62,497 nucleotides of DNA from Actinocrispum wychmicini. Its GTDB lineage: Bacteria > Actinomycetota > Actinomycetes > Mycobacteriales > Pseudonocardiaceae. Numbering within the stretch: the stretch's first letter is position 1; every line of letters starts with the position of its first letter. Where the stretch lies: assembly GCF_004345645.1 (NCBI RefSeq), contig NZ_SLWS01000023.1, forward strand, positions 1 to 62,497, written 5' to 3'. The notes beneath the pieces were generated by a model that searched no databases, was not told where the DNA came from, and saw only the letters and a program-made list of their open reading frames with translations. Position numbers and translations under genes: made by a program. This document shows positions 32,525 through 41,899 of this stretch, one piece after another.

Positions 32525-33756
32525 GTACCGAACGTGGGATAAGCCTGGGTTATGGCAATGGGTGATCCACCGGCCGGCCGATGTGTCCTTACACTAAAAG
32601 AATCCTTGCACCGCAAGGAGTTTGCCAGATCGCGCGAGCCCTCCTCGCTCGCGTCCTGGTGGCCGGCACGGTTCGCGCCAACCGTGCCGGCCATCTGGCT
32701 GGGCCACGCCACCAGCTCGGACGTTCCCAGCAGTGCCCGGATCTCCCGGACCGCCGCGCGCCCGGCTCGGTTCGCGCCGATCGTGCTCGCCGACGGGCCG
32801 TATCCCACCAGGTGCAGCCGGGGTTCGGCGACCACCCTGGTGCCGTCCATCACGATCCCGCCGCCGGCCGTCCGCAGCCCCAGGGGTGCGAGGTGGTCGA
32901 TGGCCGCCCGGAACCCGGTGGCCCACAGGATCACGTCCGCGTCCAGGCTCGTCCCGTCCGGCCACCGCACGCCGGTCGAGGTGATCTCGGTGAAGACCGG
33001 CCGCCAGGGCACCGCCGCCAGGACCGGCCGCAGCTCGGGCGCCACCCACAGGCCGGTCACGCTGACCACGCTCTTCGGCGGCAGCCCGGCGCGGACGCGT
33101 TGGTCCACCATCGCGACCGCGCGGCGGCCGATGTCCTGGTCGAACACGCGGTCGCGGATCACCGGCCGGGTCCGGGTGATCCAGGTGACAGCCGAGGCGA
33201 CCTGGGCGATCTCAGTGACTTGTTCGACCCCGGACGAGCCGCCGCCAACTACGATCACGCGTTGCCCGCGGAACTCGTCGGCGCCGCGGTAGTCCGCGGT
33301 ATGCAGCTGGCGTCCCTGGAACGAGGCCATTCCCGGGTAGTACGGCCAGAACGGGTGCGTCCACGTGCCGGTCGCGCTGATGACCGCGCGCGCAGCCCAC
33401 TCGCCCGCATCCGTGGCCACGACGAGGCGGTCGCGGGGACCTCGGCTGACGGACCTGACCCGAACCGGTCGCTGCACGGGGATGGCGAACTCACGTTCGT
33501 AGGCGGCGTAGTACTCCGACACCACCTCGGCGGCCGGTCGGCGGGCGTCGGCATTGACCGGCGGGAAGCCGGGCAGCGGGTAGATGCCGTGTACTTTTCC
33601 CAGACGCAGGGAGTCCCAGCGGTGGCGCCACGCTCCACCGGGTCCGTCGTTGCCGTCGAGCACCACGTACGACGTGAAGCCGTAGCGGGGCAGGTAGTAC
33701 GCGCTCGACAGGCCGGCCTGGCCGGCGCCGACGACCACCACGTCTGTTTCGGGCAT
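32149..33756 (-). CDS. FAD-dependent monooxygenase-like oxidoreductase with aberrant long C-terminus
   Basis: As read, 535 residues from ATG 33756. Residues 1-344 are a complete flavin monooxygenase: GAGQAGLSSAYYL (FAD), GGGSSGVEQ (NADPH) and WATGFRAA (the late ATG motif), ending near GANRAGRAAVREIRALLG (about 32725). Homologues normally stop about here. This frame has no stop and runs about 190 further residues, most of them antisense to the glutamate decarboxylase gene and probably not meaningful. A lost stop or a frameshift near 32.7 kb is likely. Translation may still end after the domain in vivo if transcription stops at the hairpin at 32661-32692. Confidence 0.7.
   Translation of the reverse strand: MPETDVVVVGAGQAGLSSAYYLPRYGFTSYVVLDGNDGPGGAWRHRWDSLRLGKVHGIYPLPGFPPVNADARRPAAEVVSEYYAAYEREFAIPVQRPVRVRSVSRGPRDRLVVATDAGEWAARAVISATGTWTHPFWPYYPGMASFQGRQLHTADYRGADEFRGQRVIVVGGGSSGVEQVTEIAQVASAVTWITRTRPVIRDRVFDQDIGRRAVAMVDQRVRAGLPPKSVVSVTGLWVAPELRPVLAAVPWRPVFTEITSTGVRWPDGTSLDADVILWATGFRAAIDHLAPLGLRTAGGGIVMDGTRVVAEPRLHLVGYGPSASTIGANRAGRAAVREIRALLGTSELVAWPSQMAGTVGANRAGHQDASEEGSRDLANSLRCKDSFSVRTHRPAGGSPIAITQAYPTFGTYAPCANDAAAGPCRGWSCLANVPRTRLRLSSISPARSSLKPLRTTIRNAERSVRFAGNVYAGISQPSARMAVETSNTENGWSPATVKANTGSSSPLVSSWNGPRAAISADSHVATCRHACCTRR
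32661..32692. terminator. 13-bp perfect hairpin at the end of the monooxygenase domain
   Basis: GGCCGGCACGGTT (32661-32673) and AACCGTGCCGGCC (32680-32692) pair perfectly around a 6-nt loop. It lies where the monooxygenase gene should end and about 140 bp after the glutamate decarboxylase stop. There is no U-tract, so it would be an actinobacterial L-shaped terminator for one or both genes. Confidence 0.5.
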
Positions 33757-33872
33757 GCTGAACAAAACGCACGGGAAAGCGTCCCGCTTCCCGACGTGAG
33801 TGAGGTCACGCGGTGCCTCGCGAGCGGCCGGGAACACCACCCGCGAGGGTTCTCACCGCGAGTCGGAATTAC

Positions 33873-34511
33873 TTAGGGGCAGTTCTTCCAGTGGAAATGG
33901 TATGTCGTGGTAATACTCCCATCGGTGGAGTCCATGGCGATGAAGCTGGTGGTTTTCCTGGGATCTGATGTACCAACTCCGGCCCGCACCTCGGCATTGA
34001 TGTTGAAGTTGCGGAGCTCGCCGCACGGCAGGAATACGAGTGCGGCGATATCCGTGGTGTCGGTCTTTTGCCAGTCGTCGGTCATCGGCCCGGAGAACGG
34101 GTGCTCGACGAATGCGGTCGGGCTGTTGCCCTGGAAGTAGTAGTTCGCCCGCTCGAGCGCGGTCGCGCCGGAGGCTAGCTGCGCGAACCCACGGTAGTCC
34201 GCCGCCGCGATCGCGTAGGTGAACCCCTGTGGGACGTGCACCTTCAGGGAGAGCTGGCAGTTCTTGCGGGAGTCGGTGGGCTTGGCACCGACGCCCACCT
34301 GGGCGAGGAACTCGCTGTAGGTCACGGTGAAGGCGGTGTTGTCGTCCGAGACGGCGACCGCGGCCGTTCCCGGCCGACACCCTGAACCATTGATCGTGAC
34401 GACGTCGATGATAATCTTGTCGGGTGGTGGGTTTGACGGCCACATCGAAGTGTGGGCCGGCTGTGCGACGATCGATAAAGCGACGCCGACAGCCGCGAAC
34501 ATATGGAGCAC
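33873..34511 (-). CDS. Secreted DUF4360 family protein
   Basis: 212 residues. It has a short signal peptide, with cleavage near AQPAHTS. The mature part opens with IDVVTINGSGCRPGTAAVAVS and continues TAFTVTYSEFLAQVG, the DUF4360 signature. Four Cys (in GSGC, KNCQLSL, LPCGEL and KNCP) probably form disulfides. The start is GTG 34511, with GGAGG six bases upstream. The family is secreted and of unknown function, common in actinobacteria and fungi. It stands alone between the monooxygenase and GGDEF genes. Confidence 0.85.
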   Translation of the reverse strand: MLHMFAAVGVALSIVAQPAHTSMWPSNPPPDKIIIDVVTINGSGCRPGTAAVAVSDDNTAFTVTYSEFLAQVGVGAKPTDSRKNCQLSLKVHVPQGFTYAIAAADYRGFAQLASGATALERANYYFQGNSPTAFVEHPFSGPMTDDWQKTDTTDIAALVFLPCGELRNFNINAEVRAGVGTSDPRKTTSFIAMDSTDGSITTTYHFHWKNCP

Positions 34512-34683
34512 GGGGGACCTCCAAATGCATCACGCTCGACTCGCGGCGGTGACCCACGGTATCGCAGCCATAACGCGGTATCACCCCGCTGAACGGAGTA
34601 AGAAATGCAATCGTGAGGCATAACCGGGAAAGGATGATGGGATGGTTTAATCTCGCAAAATTCCGGCCGAAATGGGAAAAGAA

Positions 34684-35325
34684 TCAACGCGGCCGGCCGG
34701 TCCGCACGGTGTCCCGGCCTTCCCGTTTGGCGGTGAGCAGCCCGGAGTCCGCTTCCAGCACGAGATCCTCGAGCGTCGGCTCCACTCCCCTGGCCGGCAC
34801 GGACAGCGCGACCCCGATGGACACGGTCAGCCCGGTCAACGTCGTCCTGGTGCCGCGGTCCACATCCGGCACGCTCACCCGTAGGTCCCGCACGCCGTTC
34901 AGGATGCGCGCGGCGACCGCCATCGCGCGGTCCCGGTTCGCCGTCGGCAACAGCACGAGGAACTCGTCGCCGCCGTGCCCGCCGTACCGGCCGACGATGT
35001 CCTCCTCCCGTACGGACGCCCGCAACACCTCCGCGACGGCGTGCAGGACCATGTCACCGGCGACATGCCCGTAGCGGTCGTTGATGTCCTTGAAATGGTC
35101 CAGATCCAGCAGCAGCAACGCGAGCGGCTGACGGCGTTCGTGGGCCACGCGCAACGCCTCTGGCGCGTACGTGTCCCATCCCCACCGGTCGAGCACGCCG
35201 GTGAGCCGGTCGACGGCCCAGTAGCCCAGCGGTTGCCCGCAGGTGCCGCAGACGTCGTGGTGGTGGTCATGGCCTGGCAACGGGATCAGCGTGCTCTCCC
35301 CCGACATGCTCCGCGCTGTGGTCAT
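34684..35325 (-). CDS. GGDEF-domain protein (diguanylate cyclase-like) with a 3-residue insertion in the signature
   Basis: 213 residues. A short N-terminal stretch has CGTCGQ, then a GGDEF domain at about 40-205: LLLLDLDHFKDINDRYGH (metal/substrate), REEDIVGR (RxxD I-site region) and the signature. The signature reads RYGGHGGDEF, with GGH added before GGDEF compared with the usual RYGGDEF. The last GGDEF is intact, so activity may or may not be kept. ATG 35325 overlaps the TGA of the DUF917 gene by 4 bp, so this cyclase is translated as the last gene of the hydantoin-type operon. There is no membrane or PAS sensor. Confidence 0.85.
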   Translation of the reverse strand: MTTARSMSGESTLIPLPGHDHHHDVCGTCGQPLGYWAVDRLTGVLDRWGWDTYAPEALRVAHERRQPLALLLLDLDHFKDINDRYGHVAGDMVLHAVAEVLRASVREEDIVGRYGGHGGDEFLVLLPTANRDRAMAVAARILNGVRDLRVSVPDVDRGTRTTLTGLTVSIGVALSVPARGVEPTLEDLVLEADSGLLTAKREGRDTVRTGRPR

Positions 35326-36392
35326 CTCTTGCCCCCAGAAATAATCGACACGTACTCGTGGTCGTAGCCGAAGGCGCGCGGACCGGTCAGCCGCAGCCCC
35401 TCAGGCGTCGTCCATCGGCGGTCGCACGGAACGCCGAGAACGGCCACGCGGTTTCCGTAACGCATCCCCTCGGTGGTGACCGGTTCCCCGGTTTCGCTGT
35501 CCAGCACGCAGATCAGGTCCGGCGTGCTGGCGACGACCTCACCGTCGCGTTCGGCGACGAGGTGCTCGTTCTGGAACGACAGGCGCATCCGCGCGCCCCG
35601 GTCGCCGTCGATCCCCTCGATCACGGCCTGGCCGCGGACGAATCCCGCGCTGGTGTGCCGGGCGACGTCGGCGACCTTGCCGACGAACAAGCGCCGGCCG
35701 TCGAGCATGGCGCACGCGCTCGCGACCGGCTCAGACGACTCGCGTACCGCCCGGCCGACCCGCTGGGCCAGGCTCAACGTGCCCGGCACCAAGCCGTCCG
35801 CCAGCTGCCCGCCGCGCAGCACTGTGTCCACAGTGAACACAGTGCAGCCGGCCTCGGTGCAGACCGCGCGGGCGATCCGTTCGGCCCACTGGTTGGTGAC
35901 CGTGTCCAGGACCGTGGTGTTGCCCTTGTCGTCGACGATCACCATGGGGGTGCAACTCACCCCGATCAGGGTCGGCAGCACCATGTGCGTCTCGGGGAAC
36001 GCGCGGCCCATCGCGTCGCCGTCGACCAACGGCAGGCCGGTCTCGGCCGCGGCGGCCAGCGGGATCACCGAGTTCACGCCGCCGATCTCGATCGGCACCA
36101 GGTGCGTCACCGGCCGGCCGGTGGCCCGTTCCATGGCTCGCAACGCCACGGTCGCCTCCTGGCCGGACGGGAGCTTCTCGATGCCGACGGTGGGCGCGCC
36201 CATGAACGAGACGGGGGCGACGACGGCGTCCTCAGGCACCTCCGCGATGTCCACAAGGGACACCGGGCCGTACCGGCCGATCGCGGCCTCGGCCAGCAGC
36301 CGGCCGATGTGCGGGTCGCCACCGCCGCCGGCGCCCAGGATCGCCGCGCCGCGCGCGATGTCGTCCACATCGGACAGTGTGAGGTCACGCAT
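35322..36392 (-). CDS. DUF917 family protein (S-Me-THD-type), copy A
   Basis: 356 residues. The DUF917 features are ILGAGGGGDPHIGR near the N-terminus, IGGVNSVIPLAAA and VDGDAMGRAFPE in the middle. The C-terminal half carries TPDLICVLDSETGEPV. Family members accompany hydantoinase-type genes and one branch is described as an S-methyl thiohydantoin desulfurase; the chemistry here is unknown. It overlaps hyuA copy A by 8 bp and the GGDEF gene by 4 bp. It is similar in layout to the DUF917 at 40714-41799, so both halves of the operon look duplicated. Confidence 0.87.
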   Translation of the reverse strand: MRDLTLSDVDDIARGAAILGAGGGGDPHIGRLLAEAAIGRYGPVSLVDIAEVPEDAVVAPVSFMGAPTVGIEKLPSGQEATVALRAMERATGRPVTHLVPIEIGGVNSVIPLAAAAETGLPLVDGDAMGRAFPETHMVLPTLIGVSCTPMVIVDDKGNTTVLDTVTNQWAERIARAVCTEAGCTVFTVDTVLRGGQLADGLVPGTLSLAQRVGRAVRESSEPVASACAMLDGRRLFVGKVADVARHTSAGFVRGQAVIEGIDGDRGARMRLSFQNEHLVAERDGEVVASTPDLICVLDSETGEPVTTEGMRYGNRVAVLGVPCDRRWTTPEGLRLTGPRAFGYDHEYVSIISGGKR

Positions 36393-37959
36393 GGGCCACC
36401 GCCAGCCGGGAGACGTCCAGCTGACCGACGGCCCGGACCCGGACCCTGGTCGCGCCGCCGGGCAGGTACGCCAGCGGAACCTCCTCGACGTCCACCACCC
36501 GGACGGTGTCGGCCCGCGCGCCCGCGTTCGCAGCCCTTGTCATCGCCTCTTGCTTGACCGTGTCCATGACCGCGTCCCGTGTCCCCGCGGCGATCTTGAC
36601 CACCCGGTCCACCTCGGCGCCGACCTCGGCGATGGCCGCGCCGACCGCGTTGGCGACCGCGAAGTGCTCCGGCCGGCGGATATCGGTGAGCCCGGTCAGC
36701 GCCTCCGGCACGAGCATGCTGCCGCCGCCGACCACCACGACCGGCAGCGCCCGCGACGACGTCCGCATCCGGTCGATGGCATCCGCGATCCGTTCGCCGA
36801 CGCTCGCGAGCACACTCGTCACGTAAGAAGAATCGAGCTGGGCGACCAGGTCGGGATCGCCCAGCTCGATCATCCCCGCCGCGACCGCCAGGTCGGTCAG
36901 GGTCAGCTCGGTGCCGCCGAACACGATCGCGCGTTCGGTCAGCTCGTAGCCGACGCTGTCCGGCCCGAAGGCGTTGCCGCGGACCAGAGTTCCGCCACCG
37001 ATACCCAAGGAGTGCAGGTCCGGCATGCGGAAGTTGGTTCGTACCCCGGCCAGCTCGGTCACCGCGCCCGTCTCGCGCGGAAACCCGTCGCTGACGATCC
37101 CGATGTCCGCGGTGGTCCCACCCACGTCGACCACCGCGCAGTCGGCGAGGCCGGCCAGGAAGGCCGCGCCCCGCATCGAGTTCGTCGGACCGGACGCGAA
37201 GGTCGCGACCGGGAACCGCCGGGCGTACTCGACGTCCATGACCGTGCCGTCGTTCTGGCTGAGCAGCAGCGGTGCGGTAATCCCGGCGCCGCGCAGCGCT
37301 TCGGTGAGGCTGTCCACGATCCGGCCGGCCAGATCGATCAGCGAACTGTTCAGGACGGTCGCGTTCTCCCGCTCCAGCAACCCGATCCGGCCGAACTCGT
37401 GTGAGCACGACACGACCAGGTCCGGCACCTCGGCGCGGAGGATCTCGGCCGCCCGCAGCTCCATCTCGTTGTTCACCGGGGCGAACACGGACGAGATCGC
37501 GACCGACCGGATGCCGCGGCCGGCCATGTCCGCGGCGACCCGTCTGATCTCGTCCGGGTCCATTGTGGCCAGTTCGACGCCGTCGTACTCGTACCCGCCG
37601 TGGACCAGGTAATGGCGGTCGCCGATGGCCGCGCGCAGGTCCTTCGGCCAGCCCACGAGCGGCGGCAGTGCACCCGTCGCGGGCAGCGCCAACCGAACCA
37701 CCGCGGTCGGCGTCAGGCCACGGCGCTGGACAAGCGCGTTGGTGAAGTGCGTTGTGCCGATCATGACCGCGCTGACGTCGTCGATCCGATCGATGACACC
37801 GGCCGCGGCCGCGGCGGCGAGCAGGTCCGTGACCGCCCAGGCGACCCCCTCGGTCACCCTGGGCGTCGTCGGCGTCTTCACCGACGCCAACAGCCGGTTG
37901 TCGTCGGCGAGAAGGACGGCGTCGGTGTTCGTGCCGCCTACGTCGATGCCGATTCGCAC
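36385..37959 (-). CDS. Hydantoinase/oxoprolinase A family protein, copy A
   Basis: 524 residues. Both ATP-binding motifs of the ASKHA fold are intact: GIDVGGTNTDAVLL at the N-terminus and VVDVGGTTADIGIV near 285. HEFGRIGLLERENATVLN is the usual central segment. HyuA-type subunits cleave cyclic amides such as hydantoins with ATP; a HyuB partner is absent, as in DUF917-linked members. The start overlaps the NCS1 permease by 22 bp. It probably works with the DUF917 next to it on a small heterocycle. Confidence 0.88.
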   Translation of the reverse strand: MRIGIDVGGTNTDAVLLADDNRLLASVKTPTTPRVTEGVAWAVTDLLAAAAAAGVIDRIDDVSAVMIGTTHFTNALVQRRGLTPTAVVRLALPATGALPPLVGWPKDLRAAIGDRHYLVHGGYEYDGVELATMDPDEIRRVAADMAGRGIRSVAISSVFAPVNNEMELRAAEILRAEVPDLVVSCSHEFGRIGLLERENATVLNSSLIDLAGRIVDSLTEALRGAGITAPLLLSQNDGTVMDVEYARRFPVATFASGPTNSMRGAAFLAGLADCAVVDVGGTTADIGIVSDGFPRETGAVTELAGVRTNFRMPDLHSLGIGGGTLVRGNAFGPDSVGYELTERAIVFGGTELTLTDLAVAAGMIELGDPDLVAQLDSSYVTSVLASVGERIADAIDRMRTSSRALPVVVVGGGSMLVPEALTGLTDIRRPEHFAVANAVGAAIAEVGAEVDRVVKIAAGTRDAVMDTVKQEAMTRAANAGARADTVRVVDVEEVPLAYLPGGATRVRVRAVGQLDVSRLAVAHA

Positions 37960-39287
37960 GCCGGGTCCTCCTCTCGTACCTCGGTCGCGACTGGTACCTC
38001 GCGCGTTGCCCTGACCCAGCCGAGCTTTCCGGCGACCAGGTAGAGCAATCCCGCGAGCAGCAACGAGTTCAGCGACCCGATGCCGAACCCGACGTGGTCA
38101 CTCCACCAGCCGAACAGCGCGGCGGCCGCCCAGATCATGAGCGTCGCCGGCACGAGCGTGGGTTCGGTCGCCGGCAGCGCGCCCCGCGCCCGCGACTCGT
38201 CGAGCTGCCCGCGCCAGCGGCGGACCAGGTAGTACTCGGCCACGATGACACCCGCGATCGGCGGCAACGACACGCCCAGCAGGGTCAGGAAGTCGGTGAA
38301 CCTCTCGAGGATCCCGACCGCGGACAGGATCGTGCCGAGAATGCCGATCACCAGCGTGGCCGGCATCCGGCCGACCCGGACGCCGAAGATCGTCGCGATG
38401 GCGTTCACGATCCCCAGTGACGAGCTGTACAGGTTCCAGTCGTTGATCTTCACCACCGCGGCGATCAGCGTGACGACCCCGACGACGCCGGCGGTGGTCA
38501 CCAGGATCGAGACCGCGTCCTCGCCCTTGATGGCGTACGCCAGCAGGACACCGATCAGGCCCATCACATACTGCCCCAACGTGATGGACAGGACACTCTG
38601 CTTGACGACGGCCATCGGCGACCGGGTGAACCGGGTCATGTCCGGCGCGATCACCGCACCGGCCATATAGGACCCGGCGACGATGGTCGCACCCGCCGCG
38701 ATCGTCATCGGCTCCCCCATCGGCCCGGCGGCGAAGACCGCGCCGATGTCGTGCTTGGCGAACTGCGTGATGACGGAGTACGCGATGACGACCTGGAACG
38801 CCGGCACCGCGATGAACGCGATCCACCGCATGGACCGGAATCCGTACATCACGAGGAGGGTCACGAGCAGGCCGGTGACCACGGACCAGATCCAGGTGTC
38901 CACTTTGGGCAGGATGGCGTGCATCCCTTCGGCGAAAACGCCGTTCTGGATGCCGAACCAGCCGATCAGGCTGACCGAGATGATCAGGCCGAGCAGCGCC
39001 GAGCCGTATCGGCCGAACCCGGTCCAGCGCGCCAGCACCGAAGTGGACAGTCCCTCCCGGACACCCGCGATACCGACAAAAACCGCCACCAGTTCGAGGA
39101 CGACCGACCCGAGCGTCAACGCCCAGAAGGCGCCCCAGAACGACAGCCCCGCCCCGAGCGCGACACCGGTGATGAACGTGATGATGTCCGACAGCTGCCC
39201 GAACTGCTGCAGGGCGACGGTCCACCAGCCGTAACGGGCCTCCGTCGGAACTCGTTGCAGCGCATAATCGTCAGCCGTGGACGTCAC
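37938..39287 (-). CDS. NCS1-family nucleobase/hydantoin permease (cytosine permease-like)
   Basis: 449 residues with about 12 hydrophobic segments. It is CodB/Mhp1-like: LGAGLSFWGAFWALTLGSV early, then IAPDMTRFTRSP and VKINDWNLYSSSLGI, with YYLVRRWRG near the end. It would import a nucleobase, allantoin or hydantoin by cation symport through the cytoplasmic membrane. GTG 39287 overlaps the stop of the second hydantoinase gene by 3 bp. It lies between the two hydantoinase/DUF917 pairs, so it is probably the uptake system for their substrate. Confidence 0.88.
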   Translation of the reverse strand: MTSTADDYALQRVPTEARYGWWTVALQQFGQLSDIITFITGVALGAGLSFWGAFWALTLGSVVLELVAVFVGIAGVREGLSTSVLARWTGFGRYGSALLGLIISVSLIGWFGIQNGVFAEGMHAILPKVDTWIWSVVTGLLVTLLVMYGFRSMRWIAFIAVPAFQVVIAYSVITQFAKHDIGAVFAAGPMGEPMTIAAGATIVAGSYMAGAVIAPDMTRFTRSPMAVVKQSVLSITLGQYVMGLIGVLLAYAIKGEDAVSILVTTAGVVGVVTLIAAVVKINDWNLYSSSLGIVNAIATIFGVRVGRMPATLVIGILGTILSAVGILERFTDFLTLLGVSLPPIAGVIVAEYYLVRRWRGQLDESRARGALPATEPTLVPATLMIWAAAALFGWWSDHVGFGIGSLNSLLLAGLLYLVAGKLGWVRATREVPVATEVREEDPACESAST

Positions 39288-40717
39288 TTCCGGTCCTCCC
39301 TGCTCGACGCGACCATCCTGGTTTTCGCGGCCATCCAGCCCACCCTCGGCGGCCCGGCAGCCCGCACCCGCATCACCACAGTCGGCTGCGACAGGTACGC
39401 CAGCGGTTTCTCCTCCGCCGAGATCACCGCGACCGCCGTCGGGTCGGCGCCCGCGCGCATCGCCGAGGCTCGTGCCGCCTCCCGCACGCTGATCCGGATC
39501 TCGTCCAGCTTCGGGCTGTTCAACGGGACGATCCGGCTCGCCTCCCCGCAGACCGGCGCGACCGCCGCGCCCACCGCAGCCGCGGCCTCGGCACCCTTCG
39601 GGTAACACACCTCGCTCGTCCCCAACGGCTTGTGCGTCAACGACTTCACGTACTCACGGGCCCCCGGGCCGACGATCACCAACGGCAGGTCGCCGGGCGC
39701 GTCCTTGGCTCGGTCGAGCGCGTCCTCGATCAGTCCGTCGACCGGGGCCAGCGCCGGCACGCTCAACCCGGTGGGCACGCCGCCGACGTCGGTGTGCCCC
39801 ATGGTCATCCGCGGCATTCCCCCGGTCAGCGCGCAGATCGCCCGGCCCGTACCGTCCACATTGGTCAGACCGACCAGGGCCTCCTGATGGCCGGTGAGCA
39901 GCGCCGCGCCCACCGCCGACGTCGCGTCCGTCCCGCCCAGCAGGGACAACGGATGCGTCACCGCGTGGTCAAGGGTCGCGATGGTCCCGTCGCTCCGGGC
40001 CAGGAACACCTCCGCGCACTGCATCCCCCGCTGCGTCACGGTGGCCAGCAGATGGCTGGCCTCCTCGGCCGCGGGCACGGTCAGCGCCGCCTGCAACACC
40101 GTGGCGTTCTCGCGTTCGATCAGGCCAAGGCCACCGAACTCGTGCGACAGCAGGATCGCGGTGGCCGCCCCCAGTTCCTCCCGCAGCACGTCCGCGGCGG
40201 CCAACTCGTGCCGTGGGGTCACCGACGAGAACACCCCGGTGATCGCCACCGCCCCGACCGTGCCCGTGATCCGGCGGGCGAACGTGAGCAACCCGTCGAT
40301 GTCCAAGGGCTCGTAGTCACTGCCGTCCAGCATCGCCCCGCCGGACAGGCAGGTGGACGCGACCGCGACCCGGTCGCGCATCTCCGCCGGCCACAACGCG
40401 AGCGGCGGCACGGACGTGGTCGCCGCGCCCAGCCGGACGGCGGCGACCCGGGCCAGGCGACCGGGCCAGCCCCGCCCGTGCCCGGTCTGCGCGGGCAGTT
40501 CGGTCAACGCCTGCAGGTCGGACAACGCGAACGTGACGTGCTCGATCTGCGCCGGGGTGACACCGTCGGCCTCGGCGAGGATCTCGTCCAGCACGTACCC
40601 GAGCGCGTTGATCGTGGTGAGCTCGCGGTTGATCGTGGCCACCACACGGCTGTCGCCGTCGACGATCGCGCCGGCCGCGCGGTCGGCCGTGAGCGCGACA
40701 CCCAGTCGGTACGTCAT
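39284..40717 (-). CDS. Degenerate hydantoinase/oxoprolinase A-like protein, copy B
   Basis: 477 residues, collinear with copy A. The central landmark HEFGGLGLIERENATVLQ is kept and the C-terminus matches (AVISAEEKPLAYL). The nucleotide-binding motifs are lost: DVGGTNTD is replaced by ALTADRAA near residue 7, and DVGGTTADI by NVDGTGRAI near 290. It therefore probably does not bind ATP normally and may be a regulatory or structural partner of copy A. ATG 40717 overlaps the DUF917 copy B stop by 4 bp (ATGA). Confidence 0.82.
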   Translation of the reverse strand: MTYRLGVALTADRAAGAIVDGDSRVVATINRELTTINALGYVLDEILAEADGVTPAQIEHVTFALSDLQALTELPAQTGHGRGWPGRLARVAAVRLGAATTSVPPLALWPAEMRDRVAVASTCLSGGAMLDGSDYEPLDIDGLLTFARRITGTVGAVAITGVFSSVTPRHELAAADVLREELGAATAILLSHEFGGLGLIERENATVLQAALTVPAAEEASHLLATVTQRGMQCAEVFLARSDGTIATLDHAVTHPLSLLGGTDATSAVGAALLTGHQEALVGLTNVDGTGRAICALTGGMPRMTMGHTDVGGVPTGLSVPALAPVDGLIEDALDRAKDAPGDLPLVIVGPGAREYVKSLTHKPLGTSEVCYPKGAEAAAAVGAAVAPVCGEASRIVPLNSPKLDEIRISVREAARASAMRAGADPTAVAVISAEEKPLAYLSQPTVVMRVRAAGPPRVGWMAAKTRMVASSREDRK

Positions 40718-41799
40718 CGCGTCACCAACGGGTGATAGTCGAGGTCCAGGCCGAACGCCCGGGGACCGACGAGTTGTAACCCGGCTGGCTCCAGCCACAG
40801 CGGCGGGCACGGCAACGCGAGCACGACCACGCGTTGCCCGTAGCGCAACGAGTCCGTCGTGACCGTCTCGCCGCTGTACACGTCGAACAACGTGATGATG
40901 TCCGGTGTCGTGGCCCGTACCTCGCCGTCCTCCAGAATCGCGAGGTACTCGTGGCCCGCCTCCGCGCGCATGCAACGGCCGCTGTCGCCGTTGATCCCGT
41001 CGAGCAACGTCGTACTACGGAGGTTAGCCGCGAACGACGACTTGCCTTGTCCTGGAGTAACCGCGCTGACCTTGCCCTCCATCAGGCACACGCCGTTGAA
41101 CTCCTCGGCGACGCGTGCGACGGCCTGCACGGTCGGCGCGCCCTCGCATTCGGCCAGGACACCGCCTATCTGCAGAGCCTTGCTCAGGGAGCCGAGCACC
41201 ACGCTGTTCCGTGCCTGTTCGACCGTCATCACGTACTCGGCGCTCGCGCCTGTGTCCCCGAACGCGTTCACCGCGCTACGCGCGAGGCGCTCCAACCAGT
41301 CGCCTGTGTCCGCCTGCACGAGCACGACGTGGTCATGGTCGTCAGCGAGCACCGATGGCCCCGGCTGCACGCCCGCGACCTGCATCGCGACCTGCTCGAT
41401 GCCCGGGAACGCGCGGCCCATGCCGTCCGCGTCGGCCAACGGCAGGTCCGCGTACGCCGCGAGCGCCACCGAACCGATCCCGTTGGCGCCGCCGATCTCC
41501 GTGGTCATCATGGCCACCACCGGTTGGCCGAAGTGCGCTTCGACCTGACGGCGGATGGCGAGTCCCTCCCGTCCGGTGCCGATCCGTTCGGTCCAGACCG
41601 CCGGTGACCCAAGGTAGGCACAGGGCATGACCAGGCCGTCGGCCGGCAGGTCGGCCAGGCCGATGATCTCCACCGGGCCCTGTGTCGCGAGCGCGACCTG
41701 CGCCATCGGCACCTTTTCGACCGCGCTGCCGCCCCCGCCGGCGGCGAGCACGTCACAGCCGCGGGCGAACTCGCCGAGGCAACCCCCACTAAGTCGCAC
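40714..41799 (-). CDS. DUF917 family protein, copy B
   Basis: 361 residues. DUF917 landmarks are VLAAGGGGSAVEK, IGGANGIGSVAL, ADGMGRAFP and TPDIITLFDVYSGE. It is more divergent than copy A. GTG 41799 has no Shine-Dalgarno, but TACCAT on the minus strand (41811-41806) stands exactly 6 nt upstream, which fits a leaderless transcript. A much longer open frame upstream runs antisense through pucR and is rejected. This is the first gene of the five-gene heterocycle operon and is divergent from pucR. Confidence 0.85.
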   Translation of the reverse strand: MRLSGGCLGEFARGCDVLAAGGGGSAVEKVPMAQVALATQGPVEIIGLADLPADGLVMPCAYLGSPAVWTERIGTGREGLAIRRQVEAHFGQPVVAMMTTEIGGANGIGSVALAAYADLPLADADGMGRAFPGIEQVAMQVAGVQPGPSVLADDHDHVVLVQADTGDWLERLARSAVNAFGDTGASAEYVMTVEQARNSVVLGSLSKALQIGGVLAECEGAPTVQAVARVAEEFNGVCLMEGKVSAVTPGQGKSSFAANLRSTTLLDGINGDSGRCMRAEAGHEYLAILEDGEVRATTPDIITLFDVYSGETVTTDSLRYGQRVVVLALPCPPLWLEPAGLQLVGPRAFGLDLDYHPLVTR

Positions 41800-41899
41800 G
41801 AGTGAATGGTAGTAAAACAACAACTCTCGGTATTTGTCCTGGCCGAATAGAATCCAGGCCCCGGCTATCCCCGCCGCACAGTCCCACGGGAGGACCTTC

